This document shows, piece after piece, positions 42,430 to 54,214 of a DNA stretch of 64,000 nucleotides (the first letter of the stretch is position 1; the number at the start of each line of letters is the position of its first letter). Made by a program: the position numbers and the translations under genes. The stretch lies in contig CAJNDS010002187.1 of the NCBI GenBank assembly GCA_905221605.1, positions 423,501 to 487,500 on the forward strand. The letters are read 5' to 3'. The notes below the pieces were generated by a model that worked only from the letters and a program-made list of their open reading frames with translations, searched no databases and was not told where the DNA came from. Source of the DNA: Symbiodinium natans. Taxonomy: Eukaryota > Sar > Dinophyceae > Suessiales > Symbiodiniaceae.

Positions 42430-45400
42430 CAAGTTTACCCTTGACTCTTGGCCCTAAACCCTAAACACGAAGCAAAAAGCTTCCTTTCAAGGCAGTCAAG
42501 CACCTCATTCTCATGTTTACACTGCGGTGTGCTGGCATGCTTGGGGAACCTGCGAGAGCCGAAAAAAACTGTGAACGCAGTTTGTACGTGCAGCCTGCGC
42601 GTGGTTCCAGCAAAGTTGTGTCGTGGTTCCACGTGCTTTGGTCGCAGCGTGGTTCGACTAAACCCTCCCTTATGGCCCCTCTGCTTATACTATAATGTCC
42701 CCCCCCCCCCCCCCAATGCCCTGTTCCAATGCTTAAGGCCCCTTTCTTACCTCATGTAGTGCGTTGTCAGGATGTCGGGATCCTGCTTCGGTTTTGCAAA
42801 CCGACAACGGGCGTCAGGGTTTAGGAGTTTCGGGTTCAGGTGTTTGGGGTATGGGGTTTAGGAGTTTAGGGTATAGGTTTTAGGGTATATAGGGCTTAGG
42901 GTATCGGGCTTAGGGTATAGGGTGCAGAAGTTTGGTGTTTGGGGCTTGGCTTCTAGAAGCAATCTGACCCTAAACGCCCTCGTAACCCTGTCATCCCAAT
43001 AAAGCTACTAACCCCAACAAACTTCGGAACCCCCTTTATCCCCAAGAACCCTACAGGAACCCCTTAGTAAGAACCCTACTACTAGTCTTTTCCCCAAACC
43101 CGAAACCCTAAGCCCTAAACCCTAATATCCCTCGAGCTTGCGGGAGCCGAAGCTGTTATTGCCGGGGCAAAGCGCAGGCGCGCGCCCCATCCTCACACTG
43201 ACTGGGGGTTCGGCTATGATAGGGTTTTATAGGGTTTGAAAGGGTTGTTACAGGGTTTTTATAGGGTTTGATGGGGTTTTATGGGTTTTGTAGGTTTTTT
43301 TGTTTTAAGGTTTTTTTTGGTTTTCGTGGGTTTTAGAGTTTTTTTTTGCATAGTTTGTGTAGGTTTGGGGTTGAGGGAAACTCTAAACCCTGAACCCTTT
43401 AAAAGGGGGTGTAGGGTCTTGAGCCGCCGGCCCCAGTCGAACGAAAAAACCCTTTCTTGACCAAAGTGAAGGTTACCTTGAGGACAAGATGGACTCTGAA
43501 AGGGACGACTTAGGGGTTGTTTAGGGTTTAGGGTATAGGTTTTAGGTTTTAGGGTTTAGGGTTTGGGTCGTCTAGGGTTTGGGCTTGTGGGCCCATATGA
43601 GTCTGAGCAGGGAGTGAGGTAGCATGGGGGCAGGGGATCCCCAATTTTAGGATTCATTTGGTCCTCGAGGTAGTTGGACGTTGCTTTGGAGCACCTTCCT
43701 ATTGGCAGGGCTTAGAAGGTTTGGAGTTGTTTTCCCCAAGCCCTAAACTAAAACGCCTACACCCTAAACCTAAACCCGAGCCTAGAGCCAAACCCCGAAA
43801 CCCCTTTATCCCCTCAGCGGAACCCCGAATCCCCGAATCCCCTAACCGTAAGCCCTGAGCCATACACTCTGCATGTAGGCGTAGGGGTTTTGAGCTTTAG
43901 GCATTGAAACGGGCCCGCAGTCCCGCGGATCCTGGCTCAGGCAAGTCCTGTAAGGGTTTAGGGTTTCACTTGTAGGGTTTAGAGTTTAGGGTTTAGGGCT
44001 TGAAGAGGAGAGCTCAAGACCAGTGGGTTTTGTGGTGCAGCTTCTCCCGTGATGTCCTTGTGAATGTTCGTCTCCTGTTTGACAGAGGTTTCGGGCAATG
44101 ATGTATCGAGTTCTCGAGTGCCCGATAGGCAGCAATGTTCAATACATGTGGCCTGTGAATTCAGTTGCTTCGCAGAAGGACAACATCTTCCTGCGAACAA
44201 GCATGTGCTTGCAGAGCTTGCACCAGCATCCGGCCATGATCTTGCCATTGAACCTTCGACCCTGCACCCTAAACCGTAAACCCACGTAGCACCCAAACAT
44301 AGGGTGTCAGGTTTGCACTGAACAGCCGGGCTGATCTGGTGCCTGGTCTGCGTCTACAGGAACCCTGTAGTACCTCTTCCGGCCTTTGTGCCATGGGCGG
44401 GGCCAGAGAAAGATCTGCTGGCTGCCGTGTCGAAGACTCTTGACTTGTCGAAGATAAGATACTGCATTTGTCCCTCAGGGGAGCCGCCTGGGTGGACGCG
44501 ATGCTGAGTCCGAAGTTGCTGCTGCTGAGTTTTTGTAAGCCAATGGGGCCCCTTTGTGGCTTCACCAAAGAGGGTTCCCTGTTGTCCAGGGCTGCCCCCT
44601 GCACCTCAAGCCCCAAAGATGTGTGCAGCGCCGGACTCCACCATGTGCGGCATGTGCATAGTCCCCATTCTGAACAAGAGTGGGCTGAAACAGCGGAAGT
44701 CGCAATCCTCTGGAGTGTCCAAGCACCGATGGCTGTGGAAACCGGTCGGGGCACCTTGACCCTCAACCCAAGAATAGCACTTAATTATATTCTGGGCTCT
44801 TAGGTCTAGGTTGCGTGCTCGGACTCTCTGGTCTTATGCAGTCTTGTGCTACGAAGTGGGAAATGGTTGCCGTGCAGGCTGCCGTCCCACACACGCCAGC
44901 GACTCGCAAGATGCGGTTGCCAGCTGAATGCGCGCCGAGAAATGATGCTAAACTCTCTTGTGTGTCTGGAGCCATGCAAACCCTAAACCCTGCACCCATA
45001 GAATTTGGGGTTTCTCCATGCTGACCCTGCGGCTTCCGCGTGAATGCCACGTACTGATGACTAATGGCGTCGGGTTGGGGTTTCAGTGTTGCCCCGGATT
45101 TCCAGCCTCCTTCCCCTTGAACACCCTAAATCCTAAGCCCGAATTCTTGGCACGGCAAACCTAAGCCATCCCATAAGTCCAGCCTAAACAATCCTAAACC
45201 CCCTCCCCTCCCCTCCCCTCCCCCCTCCCCCCCCCTCCCCTCCCCCCTCCCCTCCCCTCCCCTCCCCCTCACCCACCTCCCTCACCCCTCCTCTTCCGCT
45301 TGGTGGTGAGAGAGAGCAGCAAGGTATTGCCAGATGGGAAGACGGTGGAGCAGGCGCAGAACCGGAACGAAATGCCCAAACCTTGAGCCCTACCCTGGGT

Positions 45401-46380
45401 TCTGGGTTTAGGGTTCAAGGTTTGTGGTTTAGGGTTTTGGGTTTGGAGTTTAGGCCCAGTTCCCAACCGTAGGGGCGTTGCCAGTTTAAAGCACTGACCG
45501 GGCCATCACAGATTTTCCGTGCACTTCATGGGTGTCAGCAGAATGGTTTATCCACTTACAACCCTAAACCCTAAACCCTATACCCTAAACCCTAAACCCT
45601 AAACCCTGAACCCTGAACCCTGAACCCTGAACCCTGAACCCTGAACCCTGAACCCTGAACCCTAAACCCTAAACCCTAAACCTCTCTGAGCCAGAACACT
45701 CGTCACAAACCCCCCCCCCCCCAACATACTGTGTCATACTGGCCACTATACTACTATGGGTACACCTTTTCCAGAAAGACCCCTCAAAACTCCAAGCAGC
45801 AACTCAATTCTAAAAGAGGGGGGTCGTGGCAGTCTTGGGGGTTTAGGGTTTAGGGTTTAGGGTTTAGGGTTTAGGGTTTAGGGCTAGGTTTTAAGGTTTG
45901 GGGGTCGGCCTGGCTTACGCTTGTATTACCCCAAACCCCCAAGAGTCGCTCCAGGTCGTTCGTTCCTAAACCCTCAAAACAGAACCCTAAGCCCTCAACT
46001 CCCAACCCTCACCCTAAACCCTAAACCCTAAACCCTAAACCCTAAACCCTAAACCCTAAACCCTAAACCCTAAACCCTAAACCCTAAACCCTAAACCCTA
46101 AACCCTAAACACTAAACTCAACTCTAGACCTTAAGCCAATTCTCCAAATTCTTTATGGAACATCGGGACCATGTAGGACAGCTCCATGTGGTCCTTACTT
46201 CAGGGGTTTGTTGAAAGCCCCAAGGAATCCTGCAGCCTTCCAGGCCCTAAACTTATACGGCTGTAGAGGGTTTAGGGGCTACATGGGTTTAGCATGTAAA
46301 GTTTAGGGTCTAGGGTCTAGGGTTTAGGGTTTAGGGTTTAGGGTTCAATGACCCTGCACCCCCAACTGTGCGGCTGTGAG
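42430..46380. other. Repeat-rich to unique DNA without a recognised gene
   Basis: 42430-42770 is unique; 42810-42950 holds degenerate TTTAGGG; 43200-43360 GGGTTT(T)-rich; 44000-45170 is about 1.1 kb of unique, GC-balanced DNA with open frames (up to 165 codons on the minus strand) but no recognised motif; 45190-45290 is a CCCCT tract; 45545-45690 and 46005-46120 are CCCTAAA and CCCTGAA arrays. Confidence 0.5.
45600..45690. repeat. CCCTGAA block inside a CCCTAAA array
   Basis: Eight or nine consecutive CCCTGAA units bounded by CCCTAAA on both sides, another homogenised variant block. Confidence 0.9.
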
Positions 46381-46437
46381 GCTCTTCAGGACTTGGACAC
46401 GTCGCAGGACGGCGTCGTCTCTTTCGACGAGTTCAAG
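46381..46437 (+). CDS. EF-hand-4-like exon (CDPK type)
   Basis: After GGCTGTGAG the frame reads ALQDLDTSQDGVVSFDEFK and ends at a GC (GCCATA) donor; CTCTTCAG inside is an alternative acceptor at 46390. The loop D-T-S-Q-D-G-V-V-S-F-D-E is canonical, and the DTSxDGVVSFDEF form is typical of the last EF-hand of CDPKs. It would complete the gene that ends at 17088 if that gene spanned 29 kb, but a transposase and the H3-fold block lie between, so a second CDPK gene or fragment is as likely. Confidence 0.6.
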
Positions 46438-46464
46438 GCCATATCGCATACCCGATGGCTAGGC

Positions 46465-46563
46465 TGGGATGCCCCCCTCATACTAACAGTCCTGTGTAGG
46501 GATTATAGTACCCCCTACTACAATCCGTATGAAGGACTGTTAGTATCAGGGGGAGCATCCCAA
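46465..46563. mobile_element. Hairpin element, family 1, next to the EF-hand exon
   Basis: Starts TGGGATGCCCCCCTCATACT and ends AGTATCAGGGGGAGCATCCC(AA). TGGCTAGG precedes and TGGCTGGG follows, a possible imperfect 8-bp target duplication. It lies 28 bp after the EF-hand exon. Confidence 0.7.
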
Positions 46564-47064
46564 TGGCTGGGTCTCTAGAGACTAGGGTTTTGGGCTTGGG
46601 TCCGCAAAAACTCCAAAGCCCTCCCAAACCGAGCCCCTAAACCCTAAACCCTGCACCCCTAAACTCCCGGAAGCCTTCTTCTTGTGTCATGGGTGGAAGT
46701 TCAGGTTACAGTTTAGTTTGGCTGCGCATTCGAGTGTATGCAGGTTCAGAATAAGGGCCGGTTTGTGAGATCCAAAACTGTTCAACCCTGAACCCGAAGC
46801 CCTACGAACATCCCCAAGCCCTACGCTTATGTTGTACTTGGGGGGTTCATGGGTACGTATAAGTAGGGGTTGTAAGCGCCCGAATCAAGGTTATAACCAT
46901 AGTTACCCGAGTTATAACTAAGTTATAACCGTACTTCTACGTAAACCCAAAACCCTAAACCCTAAACCCAAAACCCAAAACTGAACCCTGAACCCTGAAT
47001 CCTAAACCCGAAACCCTAAACCTTAAACCCTAACCCTGAACCCTAAACCCTAAACCCTGTGTCA

Positions 47065-47137
47065 GGCCTACCTGACCAAGGAGAGCCAGGGGACCGGCCA
47101 GAACAAGAGCCCCGAAGACTCAATCGAGGCGTCTGCG
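47065..47137 (+). CDS. Exon-like fragment, unknown protein
   Basis: After TGTGTCAG the frame reads AYLTKESQGTGQNKSPEDSI and then Glu before a GC donor (GCGTCT). Flanked by CCCTAAA. It could follow the EF-hand exon at 46381 in one gene; phase was not proved. Confidence 0.4.
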
Positions 47138-47364
47138 ACGTTTATCTGTTTCTTTGGCTAAACCCTAAACCCTAACCCTAAACCCTAAACCCTAAACCCT
47201 AACCCTAAACCCTAAACCCGAAACCCTAAACCCTGTGATGTTTCATGAAATGGGACAGGTTTTATCATCACGGCTTTTGTTTGGGGGAGATTGTTGTCTG
47301 CTCTTGTGGTCTTTTTGGGGTTTTTGGTTGCCTTTCTTGAGGGTTTTTTGGGGTTTGGTTCGTG

Positions 47365-47575
47365 TAGCCCTAAACCCTAAACCCTAAACCCTAAACCCTA
47401 AACCCTAAACCCTAAACCCTAAACCCTAAACCCTAAACCCTAAACCCTAAACCCTAAACCCTAAACCCTAAACCCTAAACCCTAAACCCTAAACCCTAAA
47501 CCCTAAACCTAACCCTAAACCCTAAACCCTAAACCCTAAACCCTAAACCCTAAACCCTAAACCCTAAACCCTAAT
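47365..47575. repeat. CCCTAAA array (30 copies)
   Basis: One of the longest near-perfect arrays of the window, with one CCTAA shortened unit. Confidence 0.95.
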
Positions 47576-48280
47576 TGTTTGGCCTTGGAGAGTTTTGAGC
47601 TCATGCGTCTTTGGTGCCTTAGGGTGTCCATTTGGGGTTTTAGAGTGCTGGAACTGACCTTGTGGGTTAGCGCTGCGCTTAGGGCTTTACGGGAGCTTCA
47701 GAGGGGCCCCGAGCAGGGAAGAGGGTATTCGGAGTTCGGTTCCTGGATGAGGGATGTGGAGCATCGAGACCCATAGAGCCGAGTAAAAGGGGCCGTGGTA
47801 AGCTTTCAGCACCGGCCCTTCCGACGCGTGGCACCATGTTCACTTCCGACACGACCCGGGTGTCTCGTGCTGGTACAACTCTCCGAGAAGATGAGGAGAT
47901 GCCACGATCGCCGATCACATCTGGCACTGTGACGATAAATGCTATCGCAGGATGAGGGGTTGAAGGCCAAGAACTTTTATGCTTGCAATTGGGCTGGAAG
48001 TCTGTGAGCTCATTCTGCAAGTCTGGGACCCTCAGCCCTATGCCCTAAACCCTAAACCCTAAACCCTAAACCCTAATCAAACCCTAAACCCTAAACCCTA
48101 AACCCTAGACCCTAAACCGGTTCCGTTTGAGTCGCTGCCACAGAAAGGTTCTGTGGCTTAGGGCTTCATGTAAGGCACTCCAAAACCCTATTGGCCGAAG
48201 GGCCGGAAGCTTAAGTCCCAACCCCTGGACAGGGATACTCCGTAGGATTTACAAGCTATATTCTGTCAAAGGCTTAAATG
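47576..48280. other. Unique stretch, no recognised gene
   Basis: Unique DNA with open frames of 65 (plus) and 113 (minus) codons and a CCCTAAA run at 48045-48115. No motif recognised. Confidence 0.35.
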
Positions 48281-48284
48281 TACA

Positions 48285-48387
48285 TGTGTATATGTATGTA
48301 CGGCCTTTATACATACATATATATGTATATATATATGTATATATGTATATATGTATATATGTATATGTATATATACATGTATATATA

Positions 48388-48418
<31 letters not shown>

Positions 48419-48420
48419 CG
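48285..48420. repeat. (TATATG)n / (TA)n microsatellite
   Basis: ATGTATAT and TA repeats; the Tyr/Ile/Val-rich frame across it is an artefact. Confidence 0.95.
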
Positions 48421-48463
48421 TTTTACTTGCGTTTGCCATATCTGTTAATGTTCAGTTCCTACC

Positions 48464-48825
48464 CTAAACCCCTAAACCCCTAAACCCCTAAACCCCTAAA
48501 CCCCTAAACCCCTAAACCCCTAAACCCCTAAACCCCTAAACCCCTAAACCCCTAAACCCCCCTAAACCCCTAAACCCCTAAACCCCCCTAAACCCTAAAC
48601 CCCCCTAAACCCCTAAACCCCTAAACCCCTAACCCCCTAAAACCCCTAAACCCCCCTAAACCCCTAAACCCCTAAACCCCTAAACCCCTAAACCCCTAAA
48701 CCCCTAAACCCCTAAACCCCTAAACCCCTAAACCCCTAAACCCCTAAACCCCTAAACCCCTAAACCCCTAAACCCCTAAACCCCTAAACCCCTAAACCCC
48801 TAAACCCCTAAACCCCTAAACCCTC
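48464..48825. repeat. CCCCTAAA (8-bp) array
   Basis: About 44 copies of CCCCTAAA with a few CCCCCCTAAA expansions, the second large array of this variant (compare 4125-4575). Confidence 0.95.
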
Positions 48826-51010
48826 AACGTTGATGTGTACTTAGGGTGCTCTAAGCAACCACGGCAGAGAGCACACCGAAGTTCGCAGCCTTAGACCCTG
48901 ACGATCAGATCCAAGCTTGCTGAGTGTTCAGGGTTCAGGGTTCAGGGTTTAGGGTTTAGGGTTTAGGGTTTAGGGTTTAAGGTTAGGGTTTAGGGTTTCC
49001 AAACAAGAAGCTCTAAACTGTAACCGCTACGTGTAGCAACGAGAGACTCCTCCACTGCCTTAACCCTCATGAAGCTGTAAGTAGACAGAGTTCAACGTGA
49101 ACCTTAAACCTCAAACCCTCAACGCCTAACCCCTAAACCCCTAAAACTTTGACCCCTAAACGCCCTGGAATGGGAATCTTGGAGAATCTTCAGGGATGAC
49201 ATGTAAAACCCTAAACCCAAAACTCTAAACCCTACACGCCGAAACCCGAAACCCGGCAAAACCCTAAACCCCCAAAGCCCTAAACCCCCAAACCCTAAAC
49301 CTCCCAAAAACACTAAACTCCAAGAACTCCCCAAAACCCCCCTAAGAACCCCTAAGCCCTAAACCGCAAGCGAGCAGCAGCAGAAGTCTTGGTTGCCCAG
49401 TGGTAGCATTTTCTGCCCAGGTTTCCTTTTCAAGTAACCAACCCCAAAAGTGTGCCCTTATTGGACATTCTATATTTTTCCCATTGGGTTCCAGAAGGAT
49501 CACATGGGGGTTTCCGAAATTAGGGGGTGCCTTATTGAGATCCTTACTGTAAGGGAATCCTGTTATTTTGGGGACTATGTCAGGGGTCCCTATTTTCGTT
49601 TCAACTCCCATATTCAGCAGGGCTCTAAGGGCAGGGTTCAGGGTTCAGGGTTTAGGGTTTAGGGTTTGGGGTTTGGGGTTTGGGGTTTGGGGGTTAGGAG
49701 GGCCCGACAGGTGGACGTGCGTCAGAGCCTCGAAGTGGTGCGGAGCTCAGAGTGCGTTTCTAGGGCTTTGCAGGGGGTTTAGGGTTTAGGGTTTAGGGTT
49801 CAGGGTTTAGGGTTTAGGGTTTAGGGGGGGGGGGGGGAGTTGTGGTTTGGAGTTGAGGTTCAGGCTGTTTAGGGCTTATAGTGTTTATGCGGTTTATAGA
49901 GTCTTCAGTTTACAGGGTTTGCAGGGTCTGTGGTCGTGTTTATGGGTTGTTTAGGATTTGTAGGGTTCAGAGGGTTTACAGGCTTAAGGTTTTGAGGGTT
50001 TAGAGGGTTTGGAGGGTTTCGAGGGCTTGGAAGGGTTTAGAGACTTTCGGGTGGAGAGGGTTCAAGCCTGAAGCCCTAAACCTCAAGCGCAAACTCCAAC
50101 ACCCTAAACCCTAAACCCTAACCTTAAACCCTAAACCCTAAACCCCAAACCCAAACCCTAAACCCACTTAAGACGGTTAGCAGGACTCTGGGATGGTGGG
50201 TTTCGGGCTCAGGAGATGAAATCGTGGCAGCGCCTGCGTACCAACCATTTACGTTCGTCTTGTTCTGTGAACGGCAGCGGCCGCGCATGGAGTTTAGGGT
50301 TTAGGGTTGAGAGTTCTGGGTTTAGGGTTTAGGGTTTAGGGTCCAACAAAACAGCCAATGGATCAACGACCCGTCCCCTCATAAACCATCTTCTGGCAAT
50401 GTACCTCATGGATGAAGTGTACACCCTAAACCCTAAACCCTAAACCCTAAACCCTAAACCCTAAACCCTAAACCCTAAACCCTAAACCCACATGAACCAG
50501 ACTTCCCGGGCGTCTTTTCCTGGCAAGGTCCTTATGCAATCTTTGACCATTCGCCAGAGTAGTTCCGTTCAGCAAGAAGTCCAAATCCCGCAGCCAAGTG
50601 CACTGAACAAAGAAGCAGATGTGTACATATACTGTTCATGGTGTTAGGGGACATGCCTATCCCCCCCCCCCCCCCCCGCATCTTTAGCACGTGGACTTAC
50701 TCAAAAATGTTTCAAAACACCAATAGACCATTAAGCCATGTACATACCGCACCCACCAGACCATTAGACCAGCAGACTGCTACACCTACAGGCTTCCCTC
50801 CATACCAGACCCACCAAGGCGTTCGACCACTGTGAACCCTTAGCTTCAGCCCACCCTAAGCCCAAACCCCCTTTTCTTGAACACCCAAAACCCCAGACCC
50901 TAAACTCTAAACCCTAAACCCTAAATCCCAAACCCCCCAAACCCCTAAACCCCCCCCCCTCCCAAACCCCCAAACCCCTAAACCCTTAACCCCCAAAACC
51001 CGAGTCCCAG
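48826..51010. other. Repeat-rich DNA, no gene seen
   Basis: Short telomere-like arrays in both orientations, a relative of 23165-23255 at about 49525-49625, degenerate GGGTTT-rich DNA at 49840-50060, a poly(C) tract at 50660-50678 and unique DNA at 50480-50830. Confidence 0.55.
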
Positions 51011-51048
51011 GTCCTCCAGCAGCTGGCGTCCCTTGTTGGCCGGCCAGA
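51011..51048 (+). CDS. Exon-like fragment, unknown protein
   Basis: After GAGTCCCAG the frame reads VLQQLASLVGRPE and ends at a GC donor (GCCGTC). Too short to assign. It precedes the gene at 51511 on the same strand. Confidence 0.3.
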
Positions 51049-51510
51049 GGCCGTCTCCTGTTGCTTGCTGCCGCCTTTGAAGCCCAGGGGTTTGGGGTTT
51101 AGGGTTTGGGGTTTAGGGTTTTGGGGTTTTCGGGTTTAGGGTTTAGGGTTTTGGGTGCTTAGGGTTTAGGGTTTAGGGGGGAGGCGTCCCTCATAAACCC
51201 CAACCATAAACCCTAAACTTCAAACCCGAAACCCTTAGGCGACCCTAGGTTAAGAGTTCACGTTCAATCCGAAACCCAGGCCCAGAGGGCTAAGCCACGA
51301 ACGACTGGCAGTCCAAGTGGGAGAAGCTTGGAGAAAACCTGTAGATGCTCTCAAGCCTCAGAAGTCCTACAAAAACGCTCAACACCCAGGTTTCAATCCC
51401 CAACAGCCTACTGGAATTGCATAAGGAGGCATATTCTTCCCTGCATGTCGATAGTTGCGGGCTCAAGACCGCACTTACTGGACATCCAGCCGGGAAAGGC
51501 TTTATAAGCT

Positions 51511-53337
51511 ATGGCCGTGCCGCATGGTAAGGACAGTAGGGGGAGCAAGAAGTGGAACGAAGGCGAGTCCAAGAAGCAGGAGAGGCAAAACAGGCGGGAT
51601 GACGCGGAGCGGGTACGCGTCAGCCAAGCAGATCTCCTCCGCCGTGCAGACCGGAGGGTGAAGGAGGGCACTCAGCAAGCGCGGAAGACCGAGGCGGACA
51701 AGGATGGGGCCTCGGAGTCCACGGAGTTGCCAGCAAGGTGGACCGTTCAGGTGTCAAACGCTGTTTCTGGGCAAGACCTTGGCCAGTATCTCATGGCACC
51801 GACGGACTTAGTTCAGGATCTCAAGAGTAAGATCTGTTCTCGGGTGTGCCCAGCAAGGCCTTGGGCCGTGAATGGGCAGGTCTTGCGCGAGTCACAGGTG
51901 CTTCCTGAAGCGTATGCCCTGAAGGAGGCTGGAGTTGGAGATGGCTCGGAGCTTCAGTTCGTCTCGCTGAGTCCTATGCAAAACATAGCCGATATGGGGA
52001 GGTCTGAGCCGCTCTTGCTACCCGACGTGATCCAGCAGGCGCTCGATCAATGCAAGTTCAAAGCCTATCAGCCCCAGGTAGAATGGGTGTTGGGCAATTT
52101 CACTGTCCGGGAATCTCAGGCCGAATTGGAACAAGATTGGAAAAGAGCTTGCGAAGAAGAGCATGTCGTGTGTGAGGATCTCACTAGTGAGGGCCGATCA
52201 GACCCATGGCTTCAGATCAGAGATGGACACCTGGGCGCCTTGAGGGACGACCTCTTTGTGATGGCTTGCAAGCACGAGAAGGGCATCCTGCAATTCGATT
52301 ATTTCGGCTTCAACGACGGCTTCCTTCCCCCAGACACGCCGCCTCAGGGCTGGCAGGCAAAAGACTCGCATGGTGACCTGCGAGGTAGACGAGCAGCTCC
52401 ACTTCTGTCGCCAGCTGCTGTGCGTGTGGGGCCAAACCATTTCGTCAGCTGCTTCACCGCCAGTACTCAGAGTTTGGCGTTGCCTTGCTCCATTCTTGCG
52501 CTCAAATCAGAAGGCTTGGAAGTTGTGGAGGTCGTGTCCGCTGGCTCTTTGCACGGGTCTGCTCTACGGGTAGGCTTTGACTTGCTTTTGGCTGTGCAGT
52601 CTGTGAAGACGCTGAAGGTTGGTCTTGTGGCTGTCTTCTTTCACCCCCTCATGACACATGCTGCCACAACAGTTGATGCTTCAAGCAAGGAGTTCTCGCA
52701 ACGACACTTTGACCACATGCTCTTTATGGATTTGCTGGACGCCTCCGCTTGCCAACATGTCGATCAGGTGCTGGTAATGTGGCATGTTGATCTTGTCAGG
52801 ACGCTGATGTTCACTTTGAGCCCTGTCGCCCTTGCATTCAGGAATTTTCGGAAGCAGCTTGCCAAACTATGGCTGCCAGACTGTGAGACAAGGATCCAGA
52901 GCTTTAACCAGCTCTTGCAGCATGAGCTGGTCACAGAAGCACCCTTGGAGCCTCTGCTGATGGAGCTGCCGAAGACAGTTTGCGCGAATCCTTCTTGTCC
53001 AGCTGGCACAGACTGTGCCAAACACGAGCACCTCTTCCATCGATCCATTGCCCCCCTGTGCCCGGGAGGAGCGATGTGTCCCAGAAACGCCACGGGTGCA
53101 CGTCGACGCCCCTGCCGGCGGCACCATTGTCGCGGCCCGCCAGCAGCAATCCCAAGGTGCAATTGCGTGCGACTCTGGTGCCCGACTGCAACAGGTGATC
53201 GCTGGCTTGCGAAGGCCAAGGCTAAGGCGAAGAGCAAGAGCAAGGGATACGCTGGCAGTGAGCATGAGGATGCAGGCATGGGTGGGTTGGCTGGCCTTCG
53301 TAAAATCCTCGACAGCATCAAAACCAGCACCGCGTGA
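51511..53337 (+). CDS. 608-residue protein with ubiquitin-like region and Cys-rich tail
   Basis: A long single-exon frame from ATG to TGA. Residues 1-75 are highly charged and probably helical (SKKQERQNRRDDAERVRVSQ). Residues 77-152 look like a ubiquitin-like fold (WTVQVSNAVSG, LVQDLKSKI, NGQVL, LKEAGVGDGSELQFV), the kind of degenerate ubiquitin-like repeat common in dinoflagellate proteins. Residues 170-480 match nothing I know and include KGILQFDYFGFNDGF. Residues 491-557 hold ten Cys and several His (CANPSCPAGTDCAKHEHLFH), possibly zinc-binding. A Lys/Ala/Ser run near 568-580 is a likely nuclear signal. Near 53015-53404 another frame is also open, so a frameshift near the Cys region is possible. 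Function unknown. Confidence 0.6.
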   Translation: MAVPHGKDSRGSKKWNEGESKKQERQNRRDDAERVRVSQADLLRRADRRVKEGTQQARKTEADKDGASESTELPARWTVQVSNAVSGQDLGQYLMAPTDLVQDLKSKICSRVCPARPWAVNGQVLRESQVLPEAYALKEAGVGDGSELQFVSLSPMQNIADMGRSEPLLLPDVIQQALDQCKFKAYQPQVEWVLGNFTVRESQAELEQDWKRACEEEHVVCEDLTSEGRSDPWLQIRDGHLGALRDDLFVMACKHEKGILQFDYFGFNDGFLPPDTPPQGWQAKDSHGDLRGRRAAPLLSPAAVRVGPNHFVSCFTASTQSLALPCSILALKSEGLEVVEVVSAGSLHGSALRVGFDLLLAVQSVKTLKVGLVAVFFHPLMTHAATTVDASSKEFSQRHFDHMLFMDLLDASACQHVDQVLVMWHVDLVRTLMFTLSPVALAFRNFRKQLAKLWLPDCETRIQSFNQLLQHELVTEAPLEPLLMELPKTVCANPSCPAGTDCAKHEHLFHRSIAPLCPGGAMCPRNATGARRRPCRRHHCRGPPAAIPRCNCVRLWCPTATGDRWLAKAKAKAKSKSKGYAGSEHEDAGMGGLAGLRKILDSIKTSTA

Positions 53338-53678
53338 CACGCCTGAGCTTCAGAGCTTCATCATCTTTCGCAAGGCTGAGTGGTTGCTGACCAGTCATTC
53401 TTGATTTTCCTTGGCAAGCCTTGAAGAGGCGGCACCGATCACCTTCCTCATCATAGTATCCCGACCTTGTCAATGTCAATCAAAGGCCCTGAGCCTTTCT
53501 GGGGTTTAGGGCCTTTGGGGCGAGTCTATAGGGTTCAAGGGGTTTGTGGTTTAGATTTTTTGGAGTTGTGTTTTTTTTTGAGGGGGTTCAACTAGGGTAC
53601 AGGCTTTAGGGTCTAAACCCTAAACCCTAAACCCTAAACCCTATACCCTATACCCTAAACCCCTCACACCCTGAAGCT

Positions 53679-53763
53679 TCCCGAGCACCTACCATGGGAG
53701 GCGGAGTTGCTGAAGCAGGCGAGGCGCCTGGCGCATGAGCACTGGATCACCACGGCGCCCGGC
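53679..53763 (+). CDS. Exon-like fragment, unknown protein
   Basis: After CCTGAAG the frame reads LPEHLPWEAELLKQARRLAH and then EHWITTAPGPS. Helical and coding-like. No family recognised. Confidence 0.4.
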
Positions 53764-54214
53764 CCCAGCAAACTTCTTCTAACAAGAGTTCTTGAGGGAG
53801 GTTCAAGGGTTTAGGGTTTAGGCTTTAGGCTTTAGGTTTTAGAGTTCCTGAGGGTGGGGGGTTCAAGGGGGGGTATGCAACCCAAGGTTCCCTACTACTC
53901 TCCCTACTCCCCAAGGCTCCAGGGTTGAGGGCTGAGGGTGTCTTAGGCCGAGTGGGGTCGGTTCTGGGGGGTTTTTGCGGGGATTGGGGTTAAGGGCTGA
54001 GGGTGCTTCAGGCCGAGTCTGGCGTTGCTTGTGTGCTGGGAAGGGCCTCAGAGTCTCATTCTTTCTTTGGATGCCAGGTACGTAGGGTTCCTTAAACCCT
54101 TAAACCCTTAAACCCTAAACCCTAAACCCTAAACCCTAAACCCTTAACCCTTAACCCTAAGCCCGTCAACCCTCAACCCTCCAACCTCCCACTGCCTGTG
54201 GGGGGGGCCTGCAG

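Noticed and set aside
53015-53404. Separate 129-codon gene overlapping the end of the 608-residue protein
   Set aside because: No motif and no start context. It could show a frameshift in the larger gene, which is noted there, but not a gene of its own.
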